DNA of 64,000 nucleotides from Geothrix edaphica (lineage in GTDB: Bacteria > Acidobacteriota > Holophagae > Holophagales > Holophagaceae). The stretch spans positions 1 through 64,000 of the forward strand of contig NZ_BSDC01000004.1 in NCBI RefSeq assembly GCF_030268045.1, read 5' to 3'. The stretch's first letter is position 1. Each line of letters begins with the position of its first letter. Position numbers and translations under genes: made by a program. The notes under the pieces are model-generated. The model was given only the letters and a program-made list of their open reading frames with translations, did no database searches and was not told the origin of the DNA. This document shows, one piece after another, positions 32,364 through 40,711 of the stretch.

Positions 32364-33503
32364 CTAACGCCACACGTTCTGGTTCGGGTTGCGGTCTTCC
32401 ATCTCCAGCCACAGGCGCTGGAGGCTCTGGAGACGCTCGGGGTAGGCGAGGTCGAGGCGGTCCAGGGTCTCCTCGTCATCGGCATCGAAGGCTGTGGGAT
32501 CCTCCAGGACGTCGGCGGGGAACTCGGGGAAGACGGTGCCCAGCAGGGCGCGGTCGAAGCCGCGGACGCTGAGGGTGCGGATGCCCGGCGTATCCACCAG
32601 GGTGCCGCCGGCGCCGAGGGGCAGCCAGCGGGCGGCGGTGGTGGTCTGCTTGCCTGTGCCGAACTTGGTGAGGCCCCCGGTCTTCAGGGCCATCTCGGGC
32701 TGGAGGGCGTTCACCAGGGTGCTCTTGCCGACGCCGCTGTGACCCAGCAGCACCACGACCTTCCCCTGGAGGAGGCTGCCCAGGGACTCCAGGCCCTCGC
32801 CCTTCAGGGCCGAGGTCTCGTGGATGGGGACGCCCTGTTCGCGCAGGGGATCCAGTTCCGGCAGGGTGTCCTTCTTCGAGGCCCGGTCCCGCTTGGTGAT
32901 GAGGATGCGGAAGGTGAGGCCCGCATCGAGGGCCAGGACCTGGGCCCGCTCGAGCAGGCCCGGCCGCAGGGGGGGATCCACGACGGCGGCGCAGATCCAG
33001 AGCTCGTCGGCATTGGCGCAGATGAGCTGCCAGGGCTCGCGGTCGTCGATGCCACCGCGCTTGAGCAGGGATTTCCGCGGCATGACGGCCACGACCTGGG
33101 CCTCTGGGGAGCCGCCGTCGCCGCGCACGGGGAGGTGGGCGGGAAACCTGGGGTCGTCCGGCTCGACGGGAACCGCGGAGTAGCGCACCCGGTCGCCGCA
33201 GACGAGGCGCACGCCCTTGAGCTTGCCGCCCAGGGTGGCCCGCATGACGGTCCGATCCGCCAGCTCCAGGTCCACCCACTGGCTGTGCCGCTGGATGAGG
33301 GTGGCCTCAGGCAGGTGCATCCATGGGGCGGGATCCGGCAGCCGCAGGAGCGAGTCGGCATCATGGGACTCGATGCCGGTCTCCAGCCGCTCGGCATGAC
33401 GCTGGCGCCGCTTGCTCTCTCCGCCCCGCTCCCGGGAGTAGGCCTCCCGGTGGTCCAGATCCTGGGCCTCCCGGCTCTGGCCGAGGCGGAACTTGCGAGT
33501 CAT
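32364..33503 (-). CDS. rsgA: Ribosome small subunit GTPase RsgA, lacking the zinc finger
   Basis: 379 aa. Circularly permuted GTPase: an OB-like domain (about 65-165), then G4 ITKRD, G5 SALKG, G1 GHSGVGKST, switch II DTPGIRTL. It matures the 30S subunit's decoding centre. The C-terminal part after DTPG is helical, with no cysteine at all, whereas family members have a Cys/His zinc finger there. An N-terminal basic extension of about 60 residues (SRERGGESKRRQRHAERLE) may replace RNA contacts. It lies 16 bp after the EF-P gene. Confidence 0.9.
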   Translation of the reverse strand: MTRKFRLGQSREAQDLDHREAYSRERGGESKRRQRHAERLETGIESHDADSLLRLPDPAPWMHLPEATLIQRHSQWVDLELADRTVMRATLGGKLKGVRLVCGDRVRYSAVPVEPDDPRFPAHLPVRGDGGSPEAQVVAVMPRKSLLKRGGIDDREPWQLICANADELWICAAVVDPPLRPGLLERAQVLALDAGLTFRILITKRDRASKKDTLPELDPLREQGVPIHETSALKGEGLESLGSLLQGKVVVLLGHSGVGKSTLVNALQPEMALKTGGLTKFGTGKQTTTAARWLPLGAGGTLVDTPGIRTLSVRGFDRALLGTVFPEFPADVLEDPTAFDADDEETLDRLDLAYPERLQSLQRLWLEMEDRNPNQNVWR

Positions 33504-33519
33504 GCGGCGGCTCTCGGCA

Positions 33520-34095
33520 TCAGGCCCGTCCAGCGAACTCGCCGGTCTCGGTGCTGACCTTCACCTTCTCGCCCTCCTTGATGAAGAGGGGCACCTTGAT
33601 CTCGATGCCGGTCTCCAGCTTGGCGGGCTTGGTGACGTTGCCGCTGGCCGTGTCGCCGCGGGCGCCGGGTTCCGTGTAGGTGACGGCCAGCTCCACCTGG
33701 CTGGGCAGCTGCAGGCCGATGGGGTTGCCGTTGTACTTCTGGATCTGCACGATGAGACCTTCGGTGAGGTAGTCGAGGGCCTCGCCCATGAGGCTCTCGC
33801 CCAGGGTGTGGGTCTCGTAGGTCTCCTGGTCCATGAAGTGGGACCCGTCGCCATCGCTGTAGAGGTAGCTGGCGGGGGCGAGGGCGAGGTCCGGCTCCTT
33901 GAACTTGTCGCCGGCCTTGAAGGTCTTGTCGAAGACGGCGCGCGTGAGGAGGTTCCGCATCTTGATGCGGACCAGGGTCTGGCCGCCCCGCGCCGTGGGC
34001 GTGGAAATCTCAACATCCAGGCAGTGAAAAGGCGTCTCTTCGAGTTCGAAGAACATCTTGCGCTTGATTTCGATGGCTTCGAGAAGGGCGGCCAT
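33520..34095 (-). CDS. Elongation factor P family protein (EfpL/YeiP-like loop)
   Basis: 191 aa, three beta-barrel (KOW-OB-OB) layout: EIKRKMFFELEETPF, MRNLLTRAVFDKTFKAGDKF, then a C-terminal VPLFIKEGEKVKVSTETGEF. EF-P relieves stalling at proline stretches. The tip of loop I reads TPTARGGQT (Arg36), as in EfpL/YeiP, in place of the PGKG/PGRG loop of classical EF-P, while the C-terminal domain looks EF-P-like. ATG 34095 with ccggag upstream. First gene of the rsgA operon. Confidence 0.85.
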   Translation of the reverse strand: MAALLEAIEIKRKMFFELEETPFHCLDVEISTPTARGGQTLVRIKMRNLLTRAVFDKTFKAGDKFKEPDLALAPASYLYSDGDGSHFMDQETYETHTLGESLMGEALDYLTEGLIVQIQKYNGNPIGLQLPSQVELAVTYTEPGARGDTASGNVTKPAKLETGIEIKVPLFIKEGEKVKVSTETGEFAGRA

Positions 34096-34121
34096 GGGGA
34101 CTCCGGAATGTCGAATCCTCC

Positions 34122-34161
34122 ATTCTAGCCCGGCTTGGGAGGGAGATCTCGTGGTTAGAAT
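34122..34161. promoter_or_regulatory. Divergent -10 elements between the EF-P and Ser/Thr kinase genes
   Basis: TAGAAT on the plus strand at 34156-34161 and TAGAAT on the minus strand at 34127-34122, facing outwards in a 75-bp gap. The plus -35 would be near cttggg (34134-34139). The plus element ends 9 bp before the kinase ATG, implying a leader of only 2-3 nt. The minus one leaves about 20 nt with an SD for EF-P. -35 matches are poor. Confidence 0.45.
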
Positions 34162-34170
34162 TTCAGTTCC

Positions 34171-35385
34171 ATGGCAGATCCCAGAACCATCGGCAGGTAC
34201 CAGATTCTGCGCCCCATCGGACAGGGCGGCATGGGGACCGTCTACCTGGCGGAGGACCCCCTGCTCAAGCGGCGGGTGGCCATCAAGGTGGTGCGTGTCA
34301 CCGGCGCCGCGCGGCACCAGGCCACGCTGCGGTTCCGCCGGGAGGCCGAGATCAGCGCCCAGCTGAACCACCCGAACCTGGTGACGGTCTTCGACGTGGG
34401 CGTGGAGGAGGATCTGGGGCCCTTCCTGGCCATGGAATACGTGGAGGGCAAGAGCCTCGGCCGGCACATCAAGGACCGCGACCTGGACACGGAGACCAGC
34501 GCCCGGGTGCTGATCCAGGCCATGCGGGCCCTGCGGGCCGCCCACCGCCGGGCCATCGTGCACCGCGACGTGAAGCCGGACAACATCCTGCTCAGCGAGG
34601 AGGGCCGGGCCAAGCTCATGGACTTCGGCATCGCCCGGACCCTGGGCCACATGAGCCTGAGCCCCGAGCAGTCCCTGGACCTGGCCCCCGTGGATGAGGA
34701 TGGCGCGGCCCTGGCCCAGACGCTGGCCCTCCGCCTGACGTCTTCCGGCGACTTCCTGGGCTCCCCGGCCTACGCACCCCCCGAGGTGCTCCGGGGCGGC
34801 GAGGGGACGCCGGCGTCGGACCGCTACAGCTTCGCGGCCACGGCCTTCGAGCTCCTCACCGGCAAGCTGCCCCATCCGGGCGGCGGCCTCACGGAGATCA
34901 TCCTCCACATCCTCCAGGAGCCCGTGGCCATTCCGGCGGACCTGCCCCCGGCCATGGCCGCCGTGTTCAAGCGGGCCCTGGCGGCGGATCCCGATGACCG
35001 CCACACCACCCTCCCGGAGTTCATGGAGGAGCTGATCGACGCGCTCCCGGGCCCCGTCAGCATGCGGGCCCGGCTCTTCACCTTCCTCGGCCAGGACGAG
35101 GACGGCACCGGCAGCGTATCGACGGCGCGGTTCCGCCTGCCCGAACCGGCGCCGCCGGAAGCTTCCGGCACCCATGATTCCCGCCTCCGGAAGACAGGGC
35201 CCGGGAAGATCACCCTGGCGGAAGATCCCGTGGAAACCTACCTCTCCACCCGGCGGCCATCGCTCCACCAGCCTCGACCTGAAGCGACGGACTGGGGCCG
35301 GATCATGAAATGGGTCGTCCTGGTGTTCCTGGTGCTCCAGCTGTTCTGGTGGCTGGCGCCCGCCCTGTCGCACCTCCAGTTCTAG
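34171..35385 (+). CDS. Membrane-anchored Ser/Thr protein kinase
   Basis: 404 aa. N-terminal Hanks-type kinase: glycine loop IGQGGMGTVYLAED (about 17-30), VAIK lysine, catalytic HRDVKPDN (about 131), DFGIAR (about 150), GSPAYAPPEVL (about 195). The segment between DFG and PPE is about 45 residues, roughly 20 longer than usual. A Pro-rich linker leads to one C-terminal membrane helix (KWVVLVFLVLQLFWWLAPAL), with only a few residues beyond it, so there is no outside sensor domain. No SD before the ATG; probably leaderless. Confidence 0.92.
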   Translation: MADPRTIGRYQILRPIGQGGMGTVYLAEDPLLKRRVAIKVVRVTGAARHQATLRFRREAEISAQLNHPNLVTVFDVGVEEDLGPFLAMEYVEGKSLGRHIKDRDLDTETSARVLIQAMRALRAAHRRAIVHRDVKPDNILLSEEGRAKLMDFGIARTLGHMSLSPEQSLDLAPVDEDGAALAQTLALRLTSSGDFLGSPAYAPPEVLRGGEGTPASDRYSFAATAFELLTGKLPHPGGGLTEIILHILQEPVAIPADLPPAMAAVFKRALAADPDDRHTTLPEFMEELIDALPGPVSMRARLFTFLGQDEDGTGSVSTARFRLPEPAPPEASGTHDSRLRKTGPGKITLAEDPVETYLSTRRPSLHQPRPEATDWGRIMKWVVLVFLVLQLFWWLAPALSHLQF

Positions 35386-35406
35386 GCCGGCCCGGACCGG
35401 GGATGG

Positions 35407-36753
35407 TCAGGCGAAGGCCCGCATCAGCAGGAAGAGCGACCCGTTCCAGCAGGCGTGGACCAGGATGGCGGGCCATAGGCTCCCGGTCTGCCGCACCGCC
35501 AGGGCGAGCACCAGGCCCAGGGTGCCGAGGATGGGCAGGCCGGCGGGCTGCAGGTGGATGGCCCCGAAGAGCAGGGCGGAGGCGAACAAGGCAAGCGTGA
35601 TCCGGCCCTGCCGGGCCAGCACGGGAAACAGGAAGCCCCGGAACAGCAGCTCCTCGAAGAAGGGGGCCACACCGGCCACCACGGCGAACATGGCCAGGGA
35701 GGGGCCCCAGCCGGACAGCCCCCGCAGCAGTTCCTGCAGGTCCCGCTGGGGACTCTGGTCGGGCTTCAGCACCAGGCTCGTGGCCATGGCCACGGTCAGC
35801 ACCAGGAACACCGCCAGGGCGAGGAAGGCCGCGCCCCAGGCGAGGTTCCGCCGGGCGGTTCCCGGCGCCAGCCGCCGCCAGAGCTCAGGGAAGGTGAGTC
35901 CCTCCGCCCAGCAGAGCAGGCGCACGCCGATGCCGGCATGGAAGAGGGTGCCCAGGGGCACGACGGCCCAGCGCAGGGAGGGCCAGGGCGTGAGCAGCAG
36001 CGCCGAGAGGTTGCCGGCGGCGAAGAAGGCCATGAACCAGCCCAGGAAGACCAGGGTCGCCGCCCGGCCCGACAGGCCCCAGGCCGGGAGGGGCCGGACC
36101 GGCGGCTGGCGGCGGGTGACCCAGAGGTAGACCCCCACGGCGAGGCCCCCCACTGCGAAGGTCATCACCAGCAGCCCGAAGCCGCCGAGGACCGCCAGGC
36201 GCGTGAGCAGGGCGCTGCGGGCCCGGGCGCGAAGCGCCTCGCCGGAGGCCGGCCCCCCTTCGCGGTCGCAGAGCCTGGCCTCCAGCAGCGAGGCCGCATA
36301 GCCGTTTCCGAGGCGCCTCCCCACGTCCTCACGGGCGGCCGCGTCGGGGATGAGGTCGGAGCCGTAGGCCGCCGCGAAGGCCCTCCGGAACCGCTCGCCG
36401 CCGAGCCCGGCCGGGCCCTCCTCCGTCAGAACCCCGCGGGCCTCGGCGGGATCGCCCAGCTCCGCCATGAGGACTGCGAGCAGGGCCCGGTCCCAGGGAT
36501 CCGCCAGCTGGGTCCGGGCCCTGGTCCATTCCCTGGGTGTGACTCTGGCGCCGCCCAGCAGGCGCGGGCCTGCGAGGGCCGCCTCCAGGATCTGCCCCTG
36601 GAGGCTGGTCCGGGCGGAGGGCCGGTGGTTGCCCGCCTGGCGGGTCCGGAGGGTGAGGCCCGCGGCCATCAGGGCGATGAGGGCCAGGAGGGCGATGAGG
36701 GGATCCGCCCAGCGGCGGTCAGGGTGCCAGGGGCTCGGGGGGGTGGAATCCAT
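35407..36753 (-). CDS. CPBP-family intramembrane metalloprotease
   Basis: 448 aa. One N-terminal helix, a soluble region (about 45-165), then about eight membrane helices. Motifs of the CAAX/CPBP (Abi) family: FEELLFRGFLFPV, LLFGAIHLQ and LVHACWNGS, which supply the Glu/His residues of the metal site. Substrate unknown. Convergent with the Ser/Thr kinase (21 bp apart) and 9 bp after the DCC gene on the same strand. Confidence 0.87.
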   Translation of the reverse strand: MDSTPPSPWHPDRRWADPLIALLALIALMAAGLTLRTRQAGNHRPSARTSLQGQILEAALAGPRLLGGARVTPREWTRARTQLADPWDRALLAVLMAELGDPAEARGVLTEEGPAGLGGERFRRAFAAAYGSDLIPDAAAREDVGRRLGNGYAASLLEARLCDREGGPASGEALRARARSALLTRLAVLGGFGLLVMTFAVGGLAVGVYLWVTRRQPPVRPLPAWGLSGRAATLVFLGWFMAFFAAGNLSALLLTPWPSLRWAVVPLGTLFHAGIGVRLLCWAEGLTFPELWRRLAPGTARRNLAWGAAFLALAVFLVLTVAMATSLVLKPDQSPQRDLQELLRGLSGWGPSLAMFAVVAGVAPFFEELLFRGFLFPVLARQGRITLALFASALLFGAIHLQPAGLPILGTLGLVLALAVRQTGSLWPAILVHACWNGSLFLLMRAFA

Positions 36754-36762
36754 GGACCCAGG

Positions 36763-37140
36763 CTACGCGAAGGGCGGGCGTCCGGTGCGCCGGAAGCGCC
36801 GGGCCGCCACCCACAGGTAGAGGTGGTTCAGCAGGCGGGGCAGGCCGGGGAGGGCCAGCAGCGGGGCCACCCACCGCCACCCCGGCAGGCGGCGGGCGAC
36901 GGGCCCGAGCAGGTCGGCCCCGGCCCAGACTTCCCGGGTGGCCAGGTCAATGCCGTGGATCTCCTTTTCCAGGGGTTTCCCGGCCAGTTCCGGGGCCAGG
37001 GCCAGCAGGTCGGGATCCCGCAGCGGGACCATGTGCAGCAGTCCCCGCCGGTCCTGCCGCGCAAGCCAGAGGGTCGCCCGGCTGCAGAGGGAGCACGACG
37101 CGTCGTAGGCGAGCAGGAGGGGGGCGGCCATCGGAGGCAT
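36763..37140 (-). CDS. DCC-family (DUF393) thiol-disulfide oxidoreductase-like protein
   Basis: 125 aa. LLAYDASCSLCSRA is the D-x-x-C-x-x-C motif of the DCC family near the N-terminus; the C-terminal half (LLALPGLPRLLNHLYLWVA) is hydrophobic. The thioredoxin-like role is a family guess. Start at ATG 37140; ATG 37131 is possible. Divergent from the thioesterase gene with a 42-bp gap. Confidence 0.8.
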   Translation of the reverse strand: MPPMAAPLLLAYDASCSLCSRATLWLARQDRRGLLHMVPLRDPDLLALAPELAGKPLEKEIHGIDLATREVWAGADLLGPVARRLPGWRWVAPLLALPGLPRLLNHLYLWVAARRFRRTGRPPFA

Positions 37141-37182
37141 GATCCCACGGGATGGCGGTAAGGTTGAGGCTCCGGAGGCCCC

Positions 37183-37578
37183 ATGCCCTTTTCCCATCCC
37201 ATCGAGGTTCGGTTCAGCGACCTGGACGCCATGGGCCACGTGAACAACGCCGTGGTGGTGAGCTTCATGGAGCAGGGGCGCTTCCAGTGGTGGCGCAGCT
37301 TCCTGGGCGGCCGGAAGTTCCAGGAGGAGGGCTTCCTCATCGCCCGGATCGAGGTGGACTACCGGATGCCGATCCTGCTGGGCGACGACGTGCGCGTGGA
37401 GCTGCACTGCACCAAGGTGGGCAACAGCTCCTTCGACCTGAGCTACCGCCTCACCAAGGGACTGGGCGGCGAGCTGTTCGCGGAGGGCCGGAGCGTGCAG
37501 GTGATGCTGGACTTCGCCACCAACCGCCCCAAGCCCCTGGCCCCCGCCACCCGCGAGTGGCTGGAAGCGCAGGGCTGA
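37183..37578 (+). CDS. Acyl-CoA thioesterase, 4-hydroxybenzoyl-CoA thioesterase family
   Basis: 131 aa single hotdog fold. VRFSDLDAMGHVNNAVVVSF is the active-site segment of YbgC/4HBT-type enzymes (Asp in SDLDAMGHVNN), followed by ARIEVDYRMPILLGDDVRVE. It hydrolyses acyl-CoA thioesters; the chain length cannot be read. SD ggaggcccc. A hypothetical gene follows after 4 bp. Confidence 0.88.
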   Translation: MPFSHPIEVRFSDLDAMGHVNNAVVVSFMEQGRFQWWRSFLGGRKFQEEGFLIARIEVDYRMPILLGDDVRVELHCTKVGNSSFDLSYRLTKGLGGELFAEGRSVQVMLDFATNRPKPLAPATREWLEAQG

Positions 37579-37582
37579 TCCC

Positions 37583-38332
37583 GTGTTGTTGGGGACCGCC
37601 GCCTGGTCCGAGGGCCCCGTGGAACGCCGCGCCCTCGTGGGCCGGCTGGCTTCCGGCCGCCTGGCGGACCTGAACCGCATCGAGGCCATCCGCCTGCGCA
37701 AGCTGGGCGAAGGGGATCCCGAGCGGCTGGCGGAGGCGCTGGTGCCCGGGAGCCTCCGCCGCCTGCTCGAGGGCGGGCCCAGGGCCCTGACCCGGGCCAA
37801 GCAGGCCCTGGCCTACGCCGAGAAGTGGGAGCGTCGCGGCACCCTGCCGGAGGCCCTGGCGCCCTTTCCGGAGGCGGCGGATCTGATGCCCTGCCTGCCG
37901 AGGCCCGCGGCGCTGCACCGGCCCGATGGGAGCGCCCTCGACCGCTTCGGGGTCCGGGGGCCGGGAGCGGAGCTGATGGAGCTGCCGCGCCCGTGCCTGG
38001 CCGTCCTGGGACAGGCCGGGGGCGGGATCGCGGGGTTCTGCCTGGCGCTGGAAGACTCGGGCAGCGCCGTCCTGGGGGCCTGGATGGTGGATGCCTGGCC
38101 GGAGGGGAGCCTGGACTTGAGGGCCGGGTCCGCCCGGCGCAGCACGCCCCTTGGGGCCTGGGAGGGACTGGAGCTGCCCTCCCTCCGTCCCGGCGGGGTC
38201 CTGCTGCTGCCCGCGCCGAAGCTGAAGGCGCTGCAGGAACTCCTGCCGGGGGCCGAGGTCGCGGTGGGCGGGGCCTTCGACACCCTGGTCCTCCGGGCCG
38301 GGCCCGAGGGGATCCATCCCACCGTCCATTAG
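37583..38332 (+). CDS. Hypothetical protein
   Basis: 249 aa, not recognised. Leu/Ala/Gly/Pro-rich, without a signal peptide or membrane helix. The N-terminal half is helical and basic (LVGRLASGRLADLNRIEA, RALTRAKQALAYAEKWE); the C-terminal half is beta-like (CLAVLGQAGGGIAGFCLALE). GTG start 4 bp after the thioesterase stop, with agggctgatccc as a weak SD inside that gene, so it is probably co-translated. Codon use matches its neighbours, so it is likely a real gene. It converges with the DAHP synthase. Confidence 0.7.
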   Translation: MLLGTAAWSEGPVERRALVGRLASGRLADLNRIEAIRLRKLGEGDPERLAEALVPGSLRRLLEGGPRALTRAKQALAYAEKWERRGTLPEALAPFPEAADLMPCLPRPAALHRPDGSALDRFGVRGPGAELMELPRPCLAVLGQAGGGIAGFCLALEDSGSAVLGAWMVDAWPEGSLDLRAGSARRSTPLGAWEGLELPSLRPGGVLLLPAPKLKALQELLPGAEVAVGGAFDTLVLRAGPEGIHPTVH

Positions 38333-38349
38333 CGGGGCATTAGCCGGCT

Positions 38350-39684
38350 TCAGGGCGCAGCGCGCATCATCTCGGCGATGAGGAAGGCCATCTCCAGGCT
38401 CTGGGTGCCGTTGAGGCGCGGGTCGCAGCCGGTCTCGTAGGCCTTGGCCAGGTCCGCCTCGGACAGGCCCTCACTGCCGCCGGTGCATTCGGTGACGGCC
38501 TCGCCGGTGAGCTCGATGTGGACGCCGCCCAGGTGCGAGCCGTGGGCCCGGTGGAGCTCGAAGGCCTGGCGCAGCTCGGACAGGATGGCCCCGAAGTCCC
38601 GGGTCTTGAGCCCCCCCGCGCTTTCGGCGCCGTTGCCGTGCATGGGATCGCAGCTCCAGAGCACGGGGCGCCGCGTGGCCTGGACGGCCTCCAGGAGCGG
38701 AGGCAGGGCGGCCTGGATCTTCGTGGCGCCGAACCGCGAGATGAGGGTGATGCGCCCGGGCTCCCGGTCAGGATCGAGGTGATCCAGCAGCGCCACCAGG
38801 TGCCCGGGCGTGGCGCTGGGTCCCACCTTCACGCCGATGGGGTTGCGGAGGCCGCGCAGGTACTCGAGGTGGGCACCGTCCAACTGGCGGGTGCGCTCCC
38901 CCACCCAGAGCGTGTGGGCGCCGAGGTTGTAGTAGGCAGAGGCCTCGCCCACCCAGCGGGTGAGGGCCTCCTCGTAGGGGAGCAGCAGGGCTTCGTGGCT
39001 GGTGTAGAAGTCGATGCGCTCCAGCACGTCCCGCTGCACACCGCCCAGGGCCTCGAGGAAGTCGAGGGACTCGCGCACCTGATCCAGGGTGCGGCGGTAC
39101 TCGGGCACCTGGCCGGTGCCGCCGGGCAGCTCCCAGCGTTCCGGGTGATGCAGATCCGCGAAGCCCCCGGCCGTGAGGGCCCGCAGGTGGTTCAGTGTGG
39201 CGGAGGCGTGGAAGTAGGCCTCCAGCATGCGGCCGGGGTCGGGGCGACGGGCGGCGGCATCGGCTTCCAGGCTGTTGATGAGGTCGCCCCGGTAGCTGGG
39301 CAGCTCCCGGCCGCGCACCGTCTCGGTGGGCTTGCTGCGGGGCTTGGCGAACTGGCCGGCGATGCGGCCCACGCGCACCACGGGCTTGCGGCCGCCATGG
39401 GTGAGGGCCACGGACATCTGGAGCAGCACGCGGAGCTTGCCGGCGATGGCTTCCGGCGTGCAGTCCTTGAACTGCTCGGCGCAGTCGCCGCCCTGGAGGA
39501 GGAAGCGGCGCCCGGCCGCGGCTTCGGCCAAGAGGCCCCGGAGGCGGTCCACCTCCTCGGGCACCACCAGTGGGGGCATGCGCCGCAGGCGGGCCAGCAC
39601 CGCCTCGAGCTCCGAGGGATCGGCGTAGTCCGGCTGCTGCATCGCAGGAAAGCGCTGCCAGCTGTGGGGATTCCAGGGAGACAT
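38350..39684 (-). CDS. 3-deoxy-7-phosphoheptulonate synthase, class II
   Basis: 444 aa. First step of the shikimate pathway: phosphoenolpyruvate + erythrose 4-phosphate to DAHP. Class II (plant/mycobacterial type) marks: LLQGGDCAEQFKDC (metal-binding Cys), QFAKPRSKPTE, RGRELPSYRGDLIN, TLISRFGATKI, LWSCDPMHGNG, IELTGEAVTECTGGS and CDPRLNGTQSLEMAF. The N-terminal extension that carries aromatic-amino-acid sensing in mycobacteria is short here. It lies 24 bp after the OmpR-type regulator gene on the same strand. Confidence 0.95.
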   Translation of the reverse strand: MSPWNPHSWQRFPAMQQPDYADPSELEAVLARLRRMPPLVVPEEVDRLRGLLAEAAAGRRFLLQGGDCAEQFKDCTPEAIAGKLRVLLQMSVALTHGGRKPVVRVGRIAGQFAKPRSKPTETVRGRELPSYRGDLINSLEADAAARRPDPGRMLEAYFHASATLNHLRALTAGGFADLHHPERWELPGGTGQVPEYRRTLDQVRESLDFLEALGGVQRDVLERIDFYTSHEALLLPYEEALTRWVGEASAYYNLGAHTLWVGERTRQLDGAHLEYLRGLRNPIGVKVGPSATPGHLVALLDHLDPDREPGRITLISRFGATKIQAALPPLLEAVQATRRPVLWSCDPMHGNGAESAGGLKTRDFGAILSELRQAFELHRAHGSHLGGVHIELTGEAVTECTGGSEGLSEADLAKAYETGCDPRLNGTQSLEMAFLIAEMMRAAP

Positions 39685-39708
39685 CGGACCTCGGGGCGAG
39701 GGACCAGT

Positions 39709-40434
39709 CTACCCCCGCTCCGCCGCCCCACCAGGCCCGGCGCCCGGGTCCGGTTCCACGGGGGTGATCCAGCGGTAGCCCTCCCCGCCCACGGTGGTGA
39801 TCCAGGGCGAGCCCAGCTCCTCGCCAAGCTTCCGCCGCAGGTTCGCGATGTGGACGTCCACGGTGCGGGCGCTGGGGCGGGCATCCGGCTCCCAGGCCAG
39901 CTGCAGCAGCTCCTTGCGGCTGTGGGTGCGGCCGGCGTGGGAGATGAGGATCTCCAGCAGCCGGAACTCCCGGGGCGTCAGCTCCAGGGTCTTCCCGTCG
40001 CGCCGGGCCTCCAGGCGGGGGAGGTCGAACTGGAACGGGCCGGAGCGCAGCCGGGCCGGCCGGTCCACGGGGCGGGTCCGGCGCAGGATGGCCTTCACGC
40101 GGGCCATGAGCTCGAGCACGGAGAAGGGTTTCACCAGGTAGTCGTCCGCCCCCAGGCTCAGGCCCTTCACCCGGTCGGTCTCCTCGCCCCGGGCCGTGAG
40201 GAGGAGCACGGGAACCTCGTCCTTGCGCTCCCGGAGCGTGCGGAGGACCTCGAAACCATCCAGCTGGGGCAGCATCAGATCCAGCACGATGAGGTCTGCC
40301 CGCCGGGCCGTGTGCGCGGAGAGGGCGGGCACACCATCTCCCACCGCCTCGACGGAATAGCCTTCGAAGCCCAGGTTGTTGACGAGGAGCTGGCAGAGGG
40401 AGGGCTCGTCCTCTACCACAAGGATGTGGATCAC
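39709..40434 (-). CDS. OmpR/PhoB-type response regulator
   Basis: 241 aa. Receiver: ILVVEDEPSLCQLL, phospho-Asp in LIVLDLMLPQLDG, Lys in DDYLVKPFSVLEL. C-terminal winged helix: LELTPREFRLLEILISHAGR and ARTVDVHIANLRRKLGEELG. Transcription factor for the kinase encoded upstream (40712-42280). Between the two lies a 277-bp gap holding a copy of the kinase 3' end. Confidence 0.93.
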   Translation of the reverse strand: MIHILVVEDEPSLCQLLVNNLGFEGYSVEAVGDGVPALSAHTARRADLIVLDLMLPQLDGFEVLRTLRERKDEVPVLLLTARGEETDRVKGLSLGADDYLVKPFSVLELMARVKAILRRTRPVDRPARLRSGPFQFDLPRLEARRDGKTLELTPREFRLLEILISHAGRTHSRKELLQLAWEPDARPSARTVDVHIANLRRKLGEELGSPWITTVGGEGYRWITPVEPDPGAGPGGAAERG

Positions 40435-40518
40435 GGCGGCTCACTCAAGGAACGGATCCTCCCAAGATGCACGTATTGACTTGGAAGGGCAAGCGGGATT
40501 GGCTGCAATTTCCAAGGT

Positions 40519-40590
40519 TCAGGCGGCCGGGATCTCCAGGAGGGCCGAGAAACCCTCACCGGGGCCCGAGGCGAAGGTGAGGCCCCAGCC
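40519..40590 (-). pseudogene. 72-bp remnant copy of the histidine kinase 3' end
   Basis: Matches 40712-40783 at 70 of 72 positions and, in the same frame, encodes the identical last 23 residues plus stop (GWGLTFASGPGEGFSALLEI...). Both differences are silent. No reading frame leads into it, so it is not expressed as a protein. The 121 bp between the copies are not repeated. Likely the trace of a recombination or insertion at the gene end. Confidence 0.85.
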
Positions 40591-40638
40591 ACGGGACCCC
40601 CTCCGCGATCGCAAGCCGGAGGCGCCGCGGGAGCGGGA

Positions 40639-40661
40639 GGACGCGCCTTGATGGCGCGTCC
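40639..40661 (-). terminator. Hairpin between the kinase 3' end and its remnant copy
   Basis: 9-bp perfect stem ggacgcgcc (40639-40647) and ggcgcgtcc (40653-40661), 5-nt loop, without a U-run on either side. It may attenuate transcription from the kinase into the regulator gene. Confidence 0.4.
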
Positions 40662-40711
40662 GATCGGGGGGTGGTGGGAAGCGTGGCCTCACCGGGGTCT
40701 GGATGAGCCCC

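Noticed and set aside
34096-35373. N-terminal extension of the EF-P frame by several hundred codons
   Set aside because: It runs antisense through the Ser/Thr kinase gene and has no EF-P similarity.
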